A DNA stretch of 19,111 bases from an uncultured Nocardioides sp. (GCF_946885725.1 NZ_CAMPGZ010000066.1:1-19111), one strand, 5' to 3'. Numbered from the stretch's first letter, positions 1 through 7,236 are shown. The notes: generated by a model from the sequence alone, not told the origin. Numbers and translations: made by a program.

Positions 1-1350
1 GTACGGGCGGGGTGCGTCGAACCGGAAGCCGTAGACGCCGACCGTGTCGTTGACGGCGAGCCGCACGTCGCCGTTCGCGACGGGTGCCGAGGCCGGGCCG
101 AGCGCCCAGGCGGCCGAGGTGTCGGTGATCGGCTTCGGACTGACCAGCCGGATGCCGTCGGTCCACTTCGCCTTGCCCGCCGGCAGGTGCTTGACGCGCA
201 CGACCGCGTTCTCGTCGCTCCGCCGGAACGCCACGGTGAGCGACCCTTGCGGCGAGGCCACGAACGAGACCTGGCTGGTGTCGCGCGTGCCGGTGACGAA
301 CGTCGGGCGCTCGAGGTACGTCGAGAGCGGACGGTCCTCCTGCCACAGCATGAGGCCGCCGCCGGTCACGCGCGGCTCCTTCCAGCCGACCGTCAGCGTC
401 GCGTGCCGCGGGTCGACCGCGACCTGCGGCTCGGTGATCGGCTCACCCGACGTGACCGGACCTGCGAGCTCACGCAGCTCGTAGAAGCGGAGCCCCTCGC
501 CCTGGCCGCGATCCGCGTGCTCCCACAGGGTGATCGACCCGTTGGTGGCCTGCGTGACGAGCCGGCCGCCCAGACTCGTCTCCACGTAGTCGACGTACTT
601 CGCGCCACCGGTCGCCACCGTATGCGGCTCGGCGAACGTCAGCGTGGTCGTGGTGTCGCTCTCCCCGATCGGCGCGCTGCTGCCGGTGGCGACGCGCAGG
701 TCCCCGTTCGGCGCGTTCCAGAACACCGCGAGGTTGTCCGTGCCGTCGACGAATGCGTAGTCCTCGCCCTCGTTGCCGGGCACGCTGTCGAGGTTGGGGT
801 CGGGCGCACTCACCCACCGGCCTGCCTCACCGACGTGCAGGTACCAGGTGCCCGCCCGGGTGATCAGCGCGTGCGACCGGTCGTGCTCGGACGCCACGAC
901 CTTCGGCGCCTCGGCACTGTCTGCGACGGCCGCGAGGTCGGTGGACACCAGCGCCTCGGCGTTGGGCAGGTGCGTGCCGGCGTGCAGGCGACCGTCCTTC
1001 TCGAATGCGGCGTACGTCGAGTCCTGACGCTGGCTCTCGTCGTACCGGAACCGCTGCACGTCACGCGGCGCGGACAGCGGCTTCGTGTATCCGACCTGTC
1101 CGCTGCGGGACTCGCGCAGCCGCCAGGTGTCGGTGTCGGCGCCGAGCTCGCGCGCCGCCATCGACCAGACGTTGCGGCCGCCGAGCAGGTGCAGTGCACC
1201 GCCGGCGGCGTCCGGAGTTTTGACAACACGTTTGTCATCCCAGTCGCGCCGGTCGTTGTCGCCGGCGGTCGCGCTCGGCATGGCCGCGCCGACCATGCCG
1301 ACGGTGAGCAGGGTGGTCAGTGACGCGCCGAGTATGCGTCTGGTTCGCAT
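1..1350 (-). CDS. Secreted beta-propeller-like protein, 3' end outside window
   Basis: The frame is open for 450 codons from an ATG whose complement is at 1348-1350 down to base 1, with no stop. The gene is therefore cut by the window edge and its C-terminus is not seen. A good SD (GGGGAG) lies about 7 nt before the ATG. Residues 1-30 form a signal peptide: basic MRTRR start, hydrophobic core, small residues ending in SATAG. The mature part has no cysteine in the visible portion. It is rich in beta-type patterns that recur roughly every 40-60 residues, such as GTWYLHV, NLAVFWNAPNGDLRVATG, GSLTVAFRRSDENAVVRV and NGDVRLAVNDTVGVYGF, which suggests repeated propeller blades. I recognise no enzyme motif. 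A surface or extracellular binding role is inference. The secreted protein at 15897 has a similar overall style. The long open frame on the opposite strand at 187-1323 is codon-aligned antisense shadow. Confidence 0.85.
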   Translation of the reverse strand, partial: MRTRRILGASLTTLLTVGMVGAAMPSATAGDNDRRDWDDKRVVKTPDAAGGALHLLGGRNVWSMAARELGADTDTWRLRESRSGQVGYTKPLSAPRDVQRFRYDESQRQDSTYAAFEKDGRLHAGTHLPNAEALVSTDLAAVADSAEAPKVVASEHDRSHALITRAGTWYLHVGEAGRWVSAPDPNLDSVPGNEGEDYAFVDGTDNLAVFWNAPNGDLRVATGSSAPIGESDTTTTLTFAEPHTVATGGAKYVDYVETSLGGRLVTQATNGSITLWEHADRGQGEGLRFYELRELAGPVTSGEPITEPQVAVDPRHATLTVGWKEPRVTGGGLMLWQEDRPLSTYLERPTFVTGTRDTSQVSFVASPQGSLTVAFRRSDENAVVRVKHLPAGKAKWTDGIRLVSPKPITDTSAAWALGPASAPVANGDVRLAVNDTVGVYGFRFDAPRPY

Positions 1351-1400
1351 GGAGATCTCCCCGTGTCGGTGCTTGGGGTCGGCCGTGCTCGAGCCGACGC

Positions 1401-1422
1401 GAGGTCACGTCGACCTCACGTC
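1401..1422. promoter_or_regulatory. Dyad and 11-bp direct repeat upstream of the secreted protein gene
   Basis: GAGGTC (1401-1406) and GACCTC (1412-1417) form an inverted repeat with a 5-nt spacer. TCACGTC occurs at 1405-1411 and again at 1416-1422, a period of 11 bp, about one helical turn. The site is 50-70 bp upstream of the start at 1350. One-turn direct repeats are typical of response-regulator sites. No regulator can be assigned, and chance is possible in GC-rich DNA. Confidence 0.3.
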
Positions 1423-1570
1423 TGACTGACGCGTCGAACACGCCGGGCGTTACAACGCGCATGGTTCGCGTCGCTCTGGGCACAGCACGCTCCACACGCC
1501 GAGAACAGGCGCCCACGCAACGTCGCCGTGAATGGCGACGTCAGCGGTCCCCCAAACCGAAGGTGTGCAC

Positions 1571-1666
1571 GTGTTCGTCTTCTTCAGCAACCGACTGGGC
1601 TGCCTCGGGTCCCTGCTCGTGTCGGTGGTCGTAACCGCGATCCTGCTGGCGATCTTCGTCTTCTGA
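1571..1666 (+). CDS. 31-residue single-pass membrane miniprotein
   Basis: A short ORF of 31 codons plus TGA starts at GTG 1571, with GAAGG at 1559-1563, 7 nt upstream. An alternative GTG two codons earlier (1565) is too close to that SD. The product begins VFVFFSNRLGCLGSLLVS and continues as an unbroken hydrophobic stretch, VVVTAILLAIFVF, to the stop. That makes one membrane helix with a short, polar, cysteine-containing N-terminal part. The FFSNRLGCLGSLL signature resembles small hypothetical proteins I recall from actinobacterial genomes; this is from memory and was not searched. A hairpin follows 6 nt after the stop, consistent with a separate small transcription unit. The function is unknown. 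Confidence 0.7.
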   Translation: MFVFFSNRLGCLGSLLVSVVVTAILLAIFVF

Positions 1667-1672
1667 CCCGGC

Positions 1673-1692
1673 CGCGGTGCTCGATCACCGCG
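1673..1692 (+). terminator. Hairpin after the miniprotein gene
   Basis: CGCGGTG (1673-1679) and CACCGCG (1686-1692) form a perfect 7-bp stem with a 6-nt loop, 6 nt after the stop at 1666. There is no T-run, which is usual for actinobacterial terminators. From here to the next start at 1921 I see no convincing gene or promoter. Confidence 0.45.
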
Positions 1693-1920
1693 ACCCGGTC
1701 GACATGTGCCACCACCGTTGGCGCGGCGACCCCCTCCGGTCACGGGCCCGTCCCGGACCCTTCTCGGGTCGGGGCGGCCGGTTCGCGTACGACGGAGGCG
1801 ACCGCAGGGATCCGGACAGGCCGGGCACCACGACATCGACGCGAGCCATGATCGCGACCAGGATGACGAGTCCCGGCTCGTACGCCGCGAGCCGCGTCTG
1901 CTCTCGGAAGGGGCCGCATC

Positions 1921-2490
1921 ATGGCGGGACTGACAGTCGACTTCATCACCTCGCTCGACGGCTTCGGGGCCGCCGAGGGATGGCCCGGGCTGTGGGGCAT
2001 GGGCAGCCAGGAGTACCTGCACTGGCTCGAGGAGGACACCAAGAACGACCACGCGGTGCTGATGGGCGCCACGACGTACCGGCTGTTCGCCGGCTTCGCC
2101 GAGCAGGGCCAGGACTTCATGGAGGACCTCGACCGCCGGCCCAAGTACGTCTTCTCACGCACGCTCGACGCGCCGCTGTTCTGGGACAACGCCACGTTGG
2201 TCGGCGAGGACGCGGTCGACGCGGTGTCGCGCCTCAAGAACGAGAGCAACGTCCCTCTGCGAACGCTCGGCAGCCTCAGCCTGTGCCGTTCGCTGCTGAC
2301 CGCCGGGCTCGTCGACCGCTACCGGGTCGTGGTGTTCCCGGTGGTCAACGGGGCGACCGGCCAGGACCGCATCTACGACGGCTGGCCGGACGTCAGGCTG
2401 GCCCTGGTCGACGCGCGGACCTTCGAGGGCGGCCTCCAGCTCCTCGAGTTCGTGCCCGAGGTCCTCGACGGGCCGCCGGGCGTCGGGTGA
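1921..2490 (+). CDS. Dihydrofolate reductase family protein (RibD C-terminal-like)
   Basis: A 189-residue protein starts at ATG 1921, behind an SD-like GGAAGGGG at 1906-1913. The pattern is that of small RibD C-terminal/DHFR-fold reductases: an N-terminal strand plus SLDGF (TVDFITSLDGFGA), a central VLMGATTYRLFAGF segment, KYVFSRTL, then LGSLSLCRSLLTAGLVDRYRVVVFPVVNG, in which the glycine-rich turn and DRYRVVVFPV strand form the nucleotide-binding side. Family members probably use NAD(P)H, but their substrates are mostly unknown, and this one lacks the deaminase half of true RibD. The gene is convergent with the GlxA-type regulator, and their coding ends overlap by 118 nt. The length is normal for the family. 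Confidence 0.9.
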   Translation: MAGLTVDFITSLDGFGAAEGWPGLWGMGSQEYLHWLEEDTKNDHAVLMGATTYRLFAGFAEQGQDFMEDLDRRPKYVFSRTLDAPLFWDNATLVGEDAVDAVSRLKNESNVPLRTLGSLSLCRSLLTAGLVDRYRVVVFPVVNGATGQDRIYDGWPDVRLALVDARTFEGGLQLLEFVPEVLDGPPGVG

Positions 2491-3491
2491 GGCGCGCCGG
2501 CCGCACGATCCGCGGGTCCGGCGGCGCGCGTGCGTGACTGCGTGGCGCGGAAGTGCGACGGCGAGACGCCGTACGCCGCCACGAACGCCTGACGCAGTGC
2601 CTCCGACGTGCCGAAGCCGCAGCGGCCGGCGATCGTCTCGACCGTGAGGTCCGTGCCGGTCAGCAGGTGCGCCGCCGCCTCGACGCGCGCCTGCCGCACG
2701 TACTTGCCCGGCGAGACGCCCAGCTCCTTGAGGAACAGCCGCGACAAGTGGCGCTCGCTGACGCCGACGCGGGCCGCGAGCGCCGGGGTCGACAGGTCGT
2801 CGGCGAGGTGCGAGGCGATGTGGTCGGTGGTGTCCCGCACCAGCGAGTGGCCGCTCGCGGGCGGTGCGGTGAAGATGCTCATCTGCGCCTGGTTCCCCGG
2901 CCGCTGCAGGTAGGTCACCATGTAGCGCGACACCGCCCGGGCCAGGTCCGGCCCGACGTCCCCTTCGATGAGCGCGAGCGTCAGGTCCATCGCCGCCGTC
3001 ACCCCCGCGGAGGTGCACAGGTCGTCCTCGATGATGTAGATCGGGTCGCTGTCGAAGTCGACCCGCGGGAAGCGCGACCTCAGGTAGTCCGCCTCGTCCC
3101 AGTGGGTCGCGACGCGGCGACCGTCCAGCAGGCCGGCGGCGGCGAGGATGCCGGCGCCGGTGCAGACCGAGGTGACCCGGTCGGCCAGCCGGCCGAGGCG
3201 GCGCACGTGCGCCACGAGTCGCTCGTCCTCCATCGCGTCGACGTACCCGATCCCGCCGGACACCACGAGCGTGTCGATCGGCCCGCGCACACGCTCGAGC
3301 GCCAGCTGGGCGTTCACCACGAGCCCGGTGCCGGTGCGGATGGGCGCCCCGCCCGGGGAGGCGAGCTTCGGCTTGTAGAGCAGCTCACCGTGCAGGTAGT
3401 TGGCCACCTGCAGGGTCGACACCACGCAGGCGATGTCGAGCAGCTCGGCGCCGGGGTAGCCGACGACCAGGACTCGTCGTGCGTACGTCAT
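2373..3491 (-). CDS. GlxA family regulator (DJ-1/PfpI plus AraC HTH)
   Basis: A 372-residue protein starts from the ATG complementary to 3489-3491. Residues 5-165 form a DJ-1/PfpI (class I amidotransferase-like) domain with the nucleophile-elbow motif SVCTGAGILAAAGLLDG (Cys110) and ATHW at 128-131. Residues 217-315 form an AraC/XylS double HTH (LAARVGVSERHLSRLFLKE and IAGRCGFGTSEALRQAF). Such proteins are transcription regulators that sense small molecules or redox state; the ligand is unknown. The last 45-50 residues are low-complexity and lie antisense to the neighbouring reductase gene, so the natural stop gives an unusually long tail. The frame stays open upstream to 3875, but that part crosses the divergent promoter and gene, so I start at 3491 where the DJ-1 fold begins. 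The divergent membrane protein gene is the likeliest target. Confidence 0.9.
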   Translation of the reverse strand: MTYARRVLVVGYPGAELLDIACVVSTLQVANYLHGELLYKPKLASPGGAPIRTGTGLVVNAQLALERVRGPIDTLVVSGGIGYVDAMEDERLVAHVRRLGRLADRVTSVCTGAGILAAAGLLDGRRVATHWDEADYLRSRFPRVDFDSDPIYIIEDDLCTSAGVTAAMDLTLALIEGDVGPDLARAVSRYMVTYLQRPGNQAQMSIFTAPPASGHSLVRDTTDHIASHLADDLSTPALAARVGVSERHLSRLFLKELGVSPGKYVRQARVEAAAHLLTGTDLTVETIAGRCGFGTSEALRQAFVAAYGVSPSHFRATQSRTRAAGPADRAAGAPHPTPGGPSRTSGTNSRSWRPPSKVRASTRASLTSGQPS

Positions 3492-3529
3492 GGCATCGAC
3501 ACTAGGCCGCCTCGCGCGCGGAGGGGACC

Positions 3530-3564
3530 TGTCCGTTGGACGTGCTTCCCAAGTTTTCGGACAC
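3530..3564. promoter_or_regulatory. Possible operator between GlxA regulator and membrane protein
   Basis: The 125-bp divergent gap contains TGTCCG at 3530-3535 and its complement CGGACA at 3559-3564. The first arm lies within a small dyad, GTCC-GTT-GGAC, at 3531-3541. The position between divergent genes suits a regulator site, but the arms are short and no footprint or conservation supports it. Confidence 0.25.
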
Positions 3565-3616
3565 AGTCCGTCCCGACTCTGGATGCCGGGGCGCACCTGG
3601 CCCGACAGTCTCTGCC

Positions 3617-4042
3617 ATGACCGACACGACCCTTTCCCCGAACCGTTCCACCACCCACGGGCGGACGCGCAGCCGGTTCCGGGCGCTCGCCCGCCACTAC
3701 GCCGAGATGGTCGTCGCGATGTTCGCCGGCATGCTCGTGCTGGGCGGCCTGCGCGAGCTCGTCGGGCTGACCGTGCCGTTCGCCGAGCGACCCGGCCTGT
3801 CCTACCTGCTGATGGCCACGGACATGGCGATCGGCATGGCCGTCTGGATGAGGGTCCGGCGCCACGACTGGGCATCGACGCTGGAGATGTGCGCGGCGAT
3901 GTACGTCCCGCTCGTCCTGCTCCCCCTGGTCTGGGCAGGGACGATGAGCGCGATGACGTTCATGGTCGACGCCCACGTCCTGATGCTCGTCGCGATGCTC
4001 GCCGTACTCCTGCGGCACCGGGACCACTACGCCCACTGCTGA
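3617..4042 (+). CDS. Four-helix membrane protein divergent from GlxA regulator
   Basis: A 141-residue protein from ATG 3617. The frame is open back to 3536, but the extra 27 residues are polar, carry no SD and enter the shared promoter region, so the internal ATG is preferred; the SD is weak either way. A basic N-terminus (to about residue 25) precedes hydrophobic segments at about 30-52, 62-80, 88-112 and 117-134, predicting four membrane helices. The helices are methionine-rich and include MATDMAIGMAVWMRVRRH between helices 2 and 3. Similar small proteins are, as I recall, sometimes mislabelled as a flagellar FliP protein in actinobacteria; nothing here is FliP-like in length or context. 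The function is unknown. Pairing with a divergent GlxA regulator suggests the two form a regulated unit. Confidence 0.8.
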   Translation: MTDTTLSPNRSTTHGRTRSRFRALARHYAEMVVAMFAGMLVLGGLRELVGLTVPFAERPGLSYLLMATDMAIGMAVWMRVRRHDWASTLEMCAAMYVPLVLLPLVWAGTMSAMTFMVDAHVLMLVAMLAVLLRHRDHYAHC

Positions 4043-4062
4043 CCGGCTCTGCGGACCAGCCA

Positions 4063-4091
4063 TCGAGAGCGTCATACCCCTTGGCTAGCGT
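4063..4091 (+). promoter_or_regulatory. Leaderless-type promoter for the DUF2461 gene
   Basis: TCGAGA at 4063-4068 (four of six to TTGACA), a 17-nt spacer, then TAGCGT at 4086-4091 (TANNNT), followed 7 nt later by ATG 4099. This spacing places the transcription start at or next to the start codon. No convincing SD is needed. Only sequence pattern supports this. Confidence 0.45.
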
Positions 4092-4098
4092 CGGGGGC

Positions 4099-4728
4099 AT
4101 GACGTTCACGGGCTTCCCGGTCGCGGCGCTCGACTTCTACGACGACCTGGAGATGGACAACACCAAGTCGTTCTGGGCCGCGCACAAGGAGACCTACGAG
4201 ACCGCGGTCCGGACGCCGATGACCGCGCTCGTCGCCGAGCTCGAGGAGGAGTTCGGGCCCGCGAAGATCTTCCGGCCCTACCGCGACGTCCGGTTCGCCA
4301 AGGACAAGACGCCGTACAAGACCCACCAGGGCGCGTACGTCGCGCTCAGCTCGGCGATCGGCTGGTACGTCCAGGTGTCCGCGCCGGGCGTGCGCGTCGG
4401 CGCCGGGTTCTACGACGCCGACTCGGCCCGGCTGGCGGCGTACCGCGCCGCCGTCGCCGGCGACCGCACCGGCCCCGAGCTCGAGAAGATCCTGCGCAAG
4501 CTGACCAAGGCAGGCTGGGAGGTCGGTGGCGACCGGCTCAAGACGTCGCCACGCGGGTACGACGCCGACCACCCGCGCATCGAGCTGCTGCGGCACAAGT
4601 CGCTGACGATCGGCAAGAACTACGGGTTCGAGCCGTTCATCCACACGTCGGAGCTGCTCGATCGGGTGCGCGCCGACTGGCGGGCGGCCCGCCCCTTCGT
4701 GGAGTGGGTGGCCGCCCGCCTCGGCTGA
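4099..4728 (+). CDS. DUF2461 family protein
   Basis: A 209-residue protein starts at ATG 4099. The frame is open far upstream, but those residues are antisense and promoter DNA. The features of DUF2461 are clear: an N-terminal FTGFPVAALDFYDDLEMDNTK with the FW segment next to it, EFGPAKIFRPYRDVRFAKDKTPYKTHQGA in the middle, WYVQVSAPGVRVGAGFY, and a C-terminal GYDADHPRIELLRHKSLTIGKNYGF followed by VEWV near the end. The family is widespread and of unknown biochemical function; length is normal (about 200-230). It ends 3 nt before the lon stop codon on the other strand, so the two genes are convergent with almost no spacer. Confidence 0.92.
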   Translation: MTFTGFPVAALDFYDDLEMDNTKSFWAAHKETYETAVRTPMTALVAELEEEFGPAKIFRPYRDVRFAKDKTPYKTHQGAYVALSSAIGWYVQVSAPGVRVGAGFYDADSARLAAYRAAVAGDRTGPELEKILRKLTKAGWEVGGDRLKTSPRGYDADHPRIELLRHKSLTIGKNYGFEPFIHTSELLDRVRADWRAARPFVEWVAARLG

Positions 4729-4731
4729 GCG

Positions 4732-7083
4732 TTACGCCGCGGACGGCGCCGTCCCCGCGACGGGTGCGGCGGCCGGCTCCAGCGCCGTCGCGAGGATCTC
4801 GCGGACGTCGCTGACCAGGTGCACGGTCAGCGCCTCCAGCACCTCGTCCGGCACGTCGTCGAGATCCGGCTCGTTGCGGGCCGGGAGGTACACCTCGGTG
4901 AGGCCCGCCCGCTGCGCGGCGAGCAGCTTCTGCTTCACCCCGCCGATCGGCAACACGCGGCCGGTCAGCGACACCTCACCGGTCATGCCGACCTCGCCGC
5001 GCACGGTCCGGCCGGTCGCGAGCGACACCAGCGCGGTCGTCATCGTGACGCCGGCCGACGGCCCGTCCTTGGGTACGGCGCCCGCCGGCACGTGCAGGTG
5101 CAGCGGACCGCCCAACGTCGCGAGCGCGTCCTCGCCGAGGCCGAGCTCGGCGGCGTGCGAACGGACGTAGGTCAGCGCGATCTGCGCGGACTCCTTCATC
5201 ACGTCACCCAGCTGGCCGGTGAGGTCCAGCCGCGGCGTGTCACCGGGCAGCGACGACGCCTCGATGTAGAGCACGTCGCCGCCCAGGCCCGTCACGGCCA
5301 GACCGGTCGCGACGCCCGGCACCGACGTACGCTCGTGCGCCTCCGGGGTGAACCGGGGCCGGCCGACCAGGTCCTTCAGCGCCACCTCGTCGACGACGAC
5401 CGGAGCCTGCTCGCCGGACGCGAGTCGCGTAGCGACCTTGCGGAACGCCTTCGCGATCAGCCGCTCGAGCTGGCGCACACCGGCCTCGCGGGTGTGGTTC
5501 GCGGCCAGCTCGCGCAGCGCATCGTCGGTGATCGACACCTCGTCCTCGCGCAGGGCGGCGCGCTCGCGCTGCCGCGGCACCAGGAAGTCGCGGGCGATCG
5601 CGACCTTGTCGTCCTCGGTGTAACCGTCGATCGTGACCAGCTCCATCCGGTCCAGCAGCGCCGGCGGGATGGTCTCGAGCACGTTGGCCGTCGCGATGAA
5701 CAGCACGTCGCTCAGGTCGAGGTCGAGCTCGAGGTAGTGGTCACGGAACGTGTGGTTCTGCGCCGGGTCGAGCACCTCGAGCAGCGCCGCGGCCGGGTCG
5801 CCGCGGTAGTCGGTGCCGACCTTGTCGACCTCGTCGAGGAGGACGACCGGGTTCATCGACCCGGCCTCCTTGACCGCGCGCACGATCCGGCCCGGCAGGG
5901 CCCCGACGTACGTCCGCCGGTGGCCGCGGATCTCCGCCTCGTCCCGGACGCCGCCGAGGGCGACGCGGACGAACTTCCGACCCAGCGCGCGGGCCACGGA
6001 CTCGCCGAGCGAGGTCTTGCCGACGCCGGGCGGGCCGGCGAGCAGCACGACGGCCCCGGAGCCGCGGCCGCCGACGACCTCCAGGCCGCGCTCGGCGCGA
6101 CGAGCGCGCACGGCGAGGTGCTCGACGATCCGGTCCTTCACGTCCTCGAGGCCGTGGTGGTCGGCGTCGAGGACGGCGCGGGCCGCGGTGATGTCGGCGG
6201 AGTCCTGCGTGCGGACGTTCCACGGCAGGTCGAGCACGGTGTCGAGCCAGGTGCGGATGTACGACGTCTCCGGGCTCTGGTCGCTGGCCCGCTCGAGGCG
6301 GTCGACCTCGCGCAGCATCGCCACGCGCACCTCGTCCGGCACGTCCGCGGCCTCGACCCTGGCCCGGTAGTCGTCGGTGCCGTCGGGCTCGCCCTCGCCG
6401 AGCTCCTTGCGGATCGCGGCGAGCTGCTGGCGGAGCAGGAACTCGCGCTGGTTCTTCTCCATGCTCTCGCGGACGTCCTCGCTGATCTTCTCGGTGACGT
6501 CCAGCTCGGCGAGGTACTCCTGCGTCCACTCGACCAGCAGTTCCAGGCGGCGCTCGACGGACGGGGTCTCGAGGAGCTCGCGCTTGCGGTCGGTGGAGAG
6601 GTACGGCGCGTAGCCGGCGGTGTCCGCGATGACGGCCGGGTCCGTCAGCGCGGTGAACGAGTCGACGATCTGCCACGCCTCGCGGCGCTGCAGGACGGCG
6701 ACCACGAGCTTCTTGTACTCGGCGGCGAGCTCCTCGGCCCGCGCGGTCACGTCCTGCTCGTCGACGGGGGTGGCCTCCACCCAGAGCGCCGCGCCCGGGC
6801 CGGTCACGCCGGACCCGATGCGGGCACGCCCGCCGGCCCGCAGCACGGCGGCGGGCGACCCGCCCCGGAACCGGCCGACCTTCTCGATCGTGGCGGTCAC
6901 GCCGTACGACGCGTAGCGGTCCTCGAGACGCGGCGCGACCAGCAGCTGGTCACCGCCTTCGCTGCGGGCGGCGTCGACCGCGGCCTGCGCGGCCTCGTCG
7001 AGCTCGATGGGGACGACCATGCCGGGCAGCAGCACGCCGTCGGAAACGAACAGCACCGGGAGGCGCTGCGGAGTCTGGTCCAT
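4732..7083 (-). CDS. lon: ATP-dependent Lon protease
   Basis: A 783-residue protein starts at the ATG complementary to 7081-7083, with GGTGAAGG as SD. Domain order is complete: N-terminal substrate-binding LAN domain (about 8-190), a coiled linker containing REFLLRQQLAAIRKELGE (213-230), an AAA+ module with Walker A GPPGVGKT (350-357), Walker B VVLLDEVDK (413-421) and the sensor segment LFIATANVLETIPPALLDRME (near 461-481), and a C-terminal S16 peptidase domain. The catalytic dyad is Ser676 in PKDGPSAG and Lys719 in GGVKQK, 43 residues apart as in E. coli Lon. It degrades misfolded and regulatory proteins in the cytoplasm. A degenerate HAIR-like element 16-36 nt upstream suggests HspR-type heat-shock control, as known for lon in Streptomyces. 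The gene is set off from the upstream gene by a strong hairpin. Confidence 0.98.
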   Translation of the reverse strand: MDQTPQRLPVLFVSDGVLLPGMVVPIELDEAAQAAVDAARSEGGDQLLVAPRLEDRYASYGVTATIEKVGRFRGGSPAAVLRAGGRARIGSGVTGPGAALWVEATPVDEQDVTARAEELAAEYKKLVVAVLQRREAWQIVDSFTALTDPAVIADTAGYAPYLSTDRKRELLETPSVERRLELLVEWTQEYLAELDVTEKISEDVRESMEKNQREFLLRQQLAAIRKELGEGEPDGTDDYRARVEAADVPDEVRVAMLREVDRLERASDQSPETSYIRTWLDTVLDLPWNVRTQDSADITAARAVLDADHHGLEDVKDRIVEHLAVRARRAERGLEVVGGRGSGAVVLLAGPPGVGKTSLGESVARALGRKFVRVALGGVRDEAEIRGHRRTYVGALPGRIVRAVKEAGSMNPVVLLDEVDKVGTDYRGDPAAALLEVLDPAQNHTFRDHYLELDLDLSDVLFIATANVLETIPPALLDRMELVTIDGYTEDDKVAIARDFLVPRQRERAALREDEVSITDDALRELAANHTREAGVRQLERLIAKAFRKVATRLASGEQAPVVVDEVALKDLVGRPRFTPEAHERTSVPGVATGLAVTGLGGDVLYIEASSLPGDTPRLDLTGQLGDVMKESAQIALTYVRSHAAELGLGEDALATLGGPLHLHVPAGAVPKDGPSAGVTMTTALVSLATGRTVRGEVGMTGEVSLTGRVLPIGGVKQKLLAAQRAGLTEVYLPARNEPDLDDVPDEVLEALTVHLVSDVREILATALEPAAAPVAGTAPSAA

Positions 7084-7098
7084 GCCTTCACCTCTGAA

Positions 7099-7119
7099 CT
7101 TGTTAGGTGAAGACTCAAC
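7099..7119. promoter_or_regulatory. HAIR-like (HspR) inverted repeat upstream of lon
   Basis: On the plus strand CTTGTTA (7099-7105), 7 nt, then ACTCAAC (7113-7119). The HAIR consensus bound by HspR is CTTGAGT-N7-ACTCAAG. The match is 10 of 14, with one half nearly perfect (6 of 7) and the spacing exact. It lies 16-36 nt upstream of the lon start, where a repressor would block transcription. HspR control of lon through HAIR is known in Streptomyces; here it is inferred from the pattern. Confidence 0.5.
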
Positions 7120-7172
7120 CTTCGGCGGTCGACCGGTGTTCCGCCGTTCGCCGTGGGCGAAACCCGACGTAC

Positions 7173-7236
7173 GACAACGATTCGTCTGCGATTTACGGGG
7201 TGATTCGCACCGTCGAGTCGCAGACGAATGGTTGTC
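7173..7236 (-). terminator. Long hairpin between the GH25-like gene and lon
   Basis: Arms 7173-7191 and 7218-7236 pair over 18 of 19 positions, including a perfect 12-bp block (7180-7191 with 7218-7229), around a 26-nt loop. The right arm overlaps the stop codon of the upstream gene (7235-7237), so in the minus-strand transcript the hairpin begins inside the stop. It probably terminates that transcript and insulates lon. There is no U-tract after it. The loop is large for a terminator, so a protein-binding or RNA-stability role is also possible. Confidence 0.6.

Noticed and set aside
187..1323. 378-codon open frame on the plus strand
   Set aside because: It is codon-aligned antisense to the secreted protein gene, Arg/Val/Asp-rich without domain features, and lacks a convincing SD. 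It is a GC-rich shadow.
1447..1458. Palindrome GCGTT-AC-AACGC
   Set aside because: Short, isolated and with no promoter-like neighbours. Not enough to call an operator.
1695..1849. Short minus-strand ORF starting MARVDVVVPGLSGSL in the gap before the reductase
   Set aside because: No SD, quickly becomes Arg/Pro-rich, no recognisable domain and no terminator or promoter support.
3492..3875. Upstream extension of the GlxA regulator frame on the minus strand
   Set aside because: It runs through the divergent promoter and into the membrane protein gene, and is Arg/Ser-rich. The DJ-1 domain starts right after the ATG at 3491.
4741..4754. 14-bp perfect palindrome GGACGGCGCCGTCC
   Set aside because: It lies inside the last codons of lon (Ala/Pro/Thr-rich tail) and has no loop. 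It is likely a consequence of codon bias, not a site.
4819..7110. 763-codon open frame on the plus strand opposite lon
   Set aside because: Lon is certain from its motifs, and the antisense frame is low-complexity (HRR, GRR, DVE repeats). It is a third-position GC artefact.
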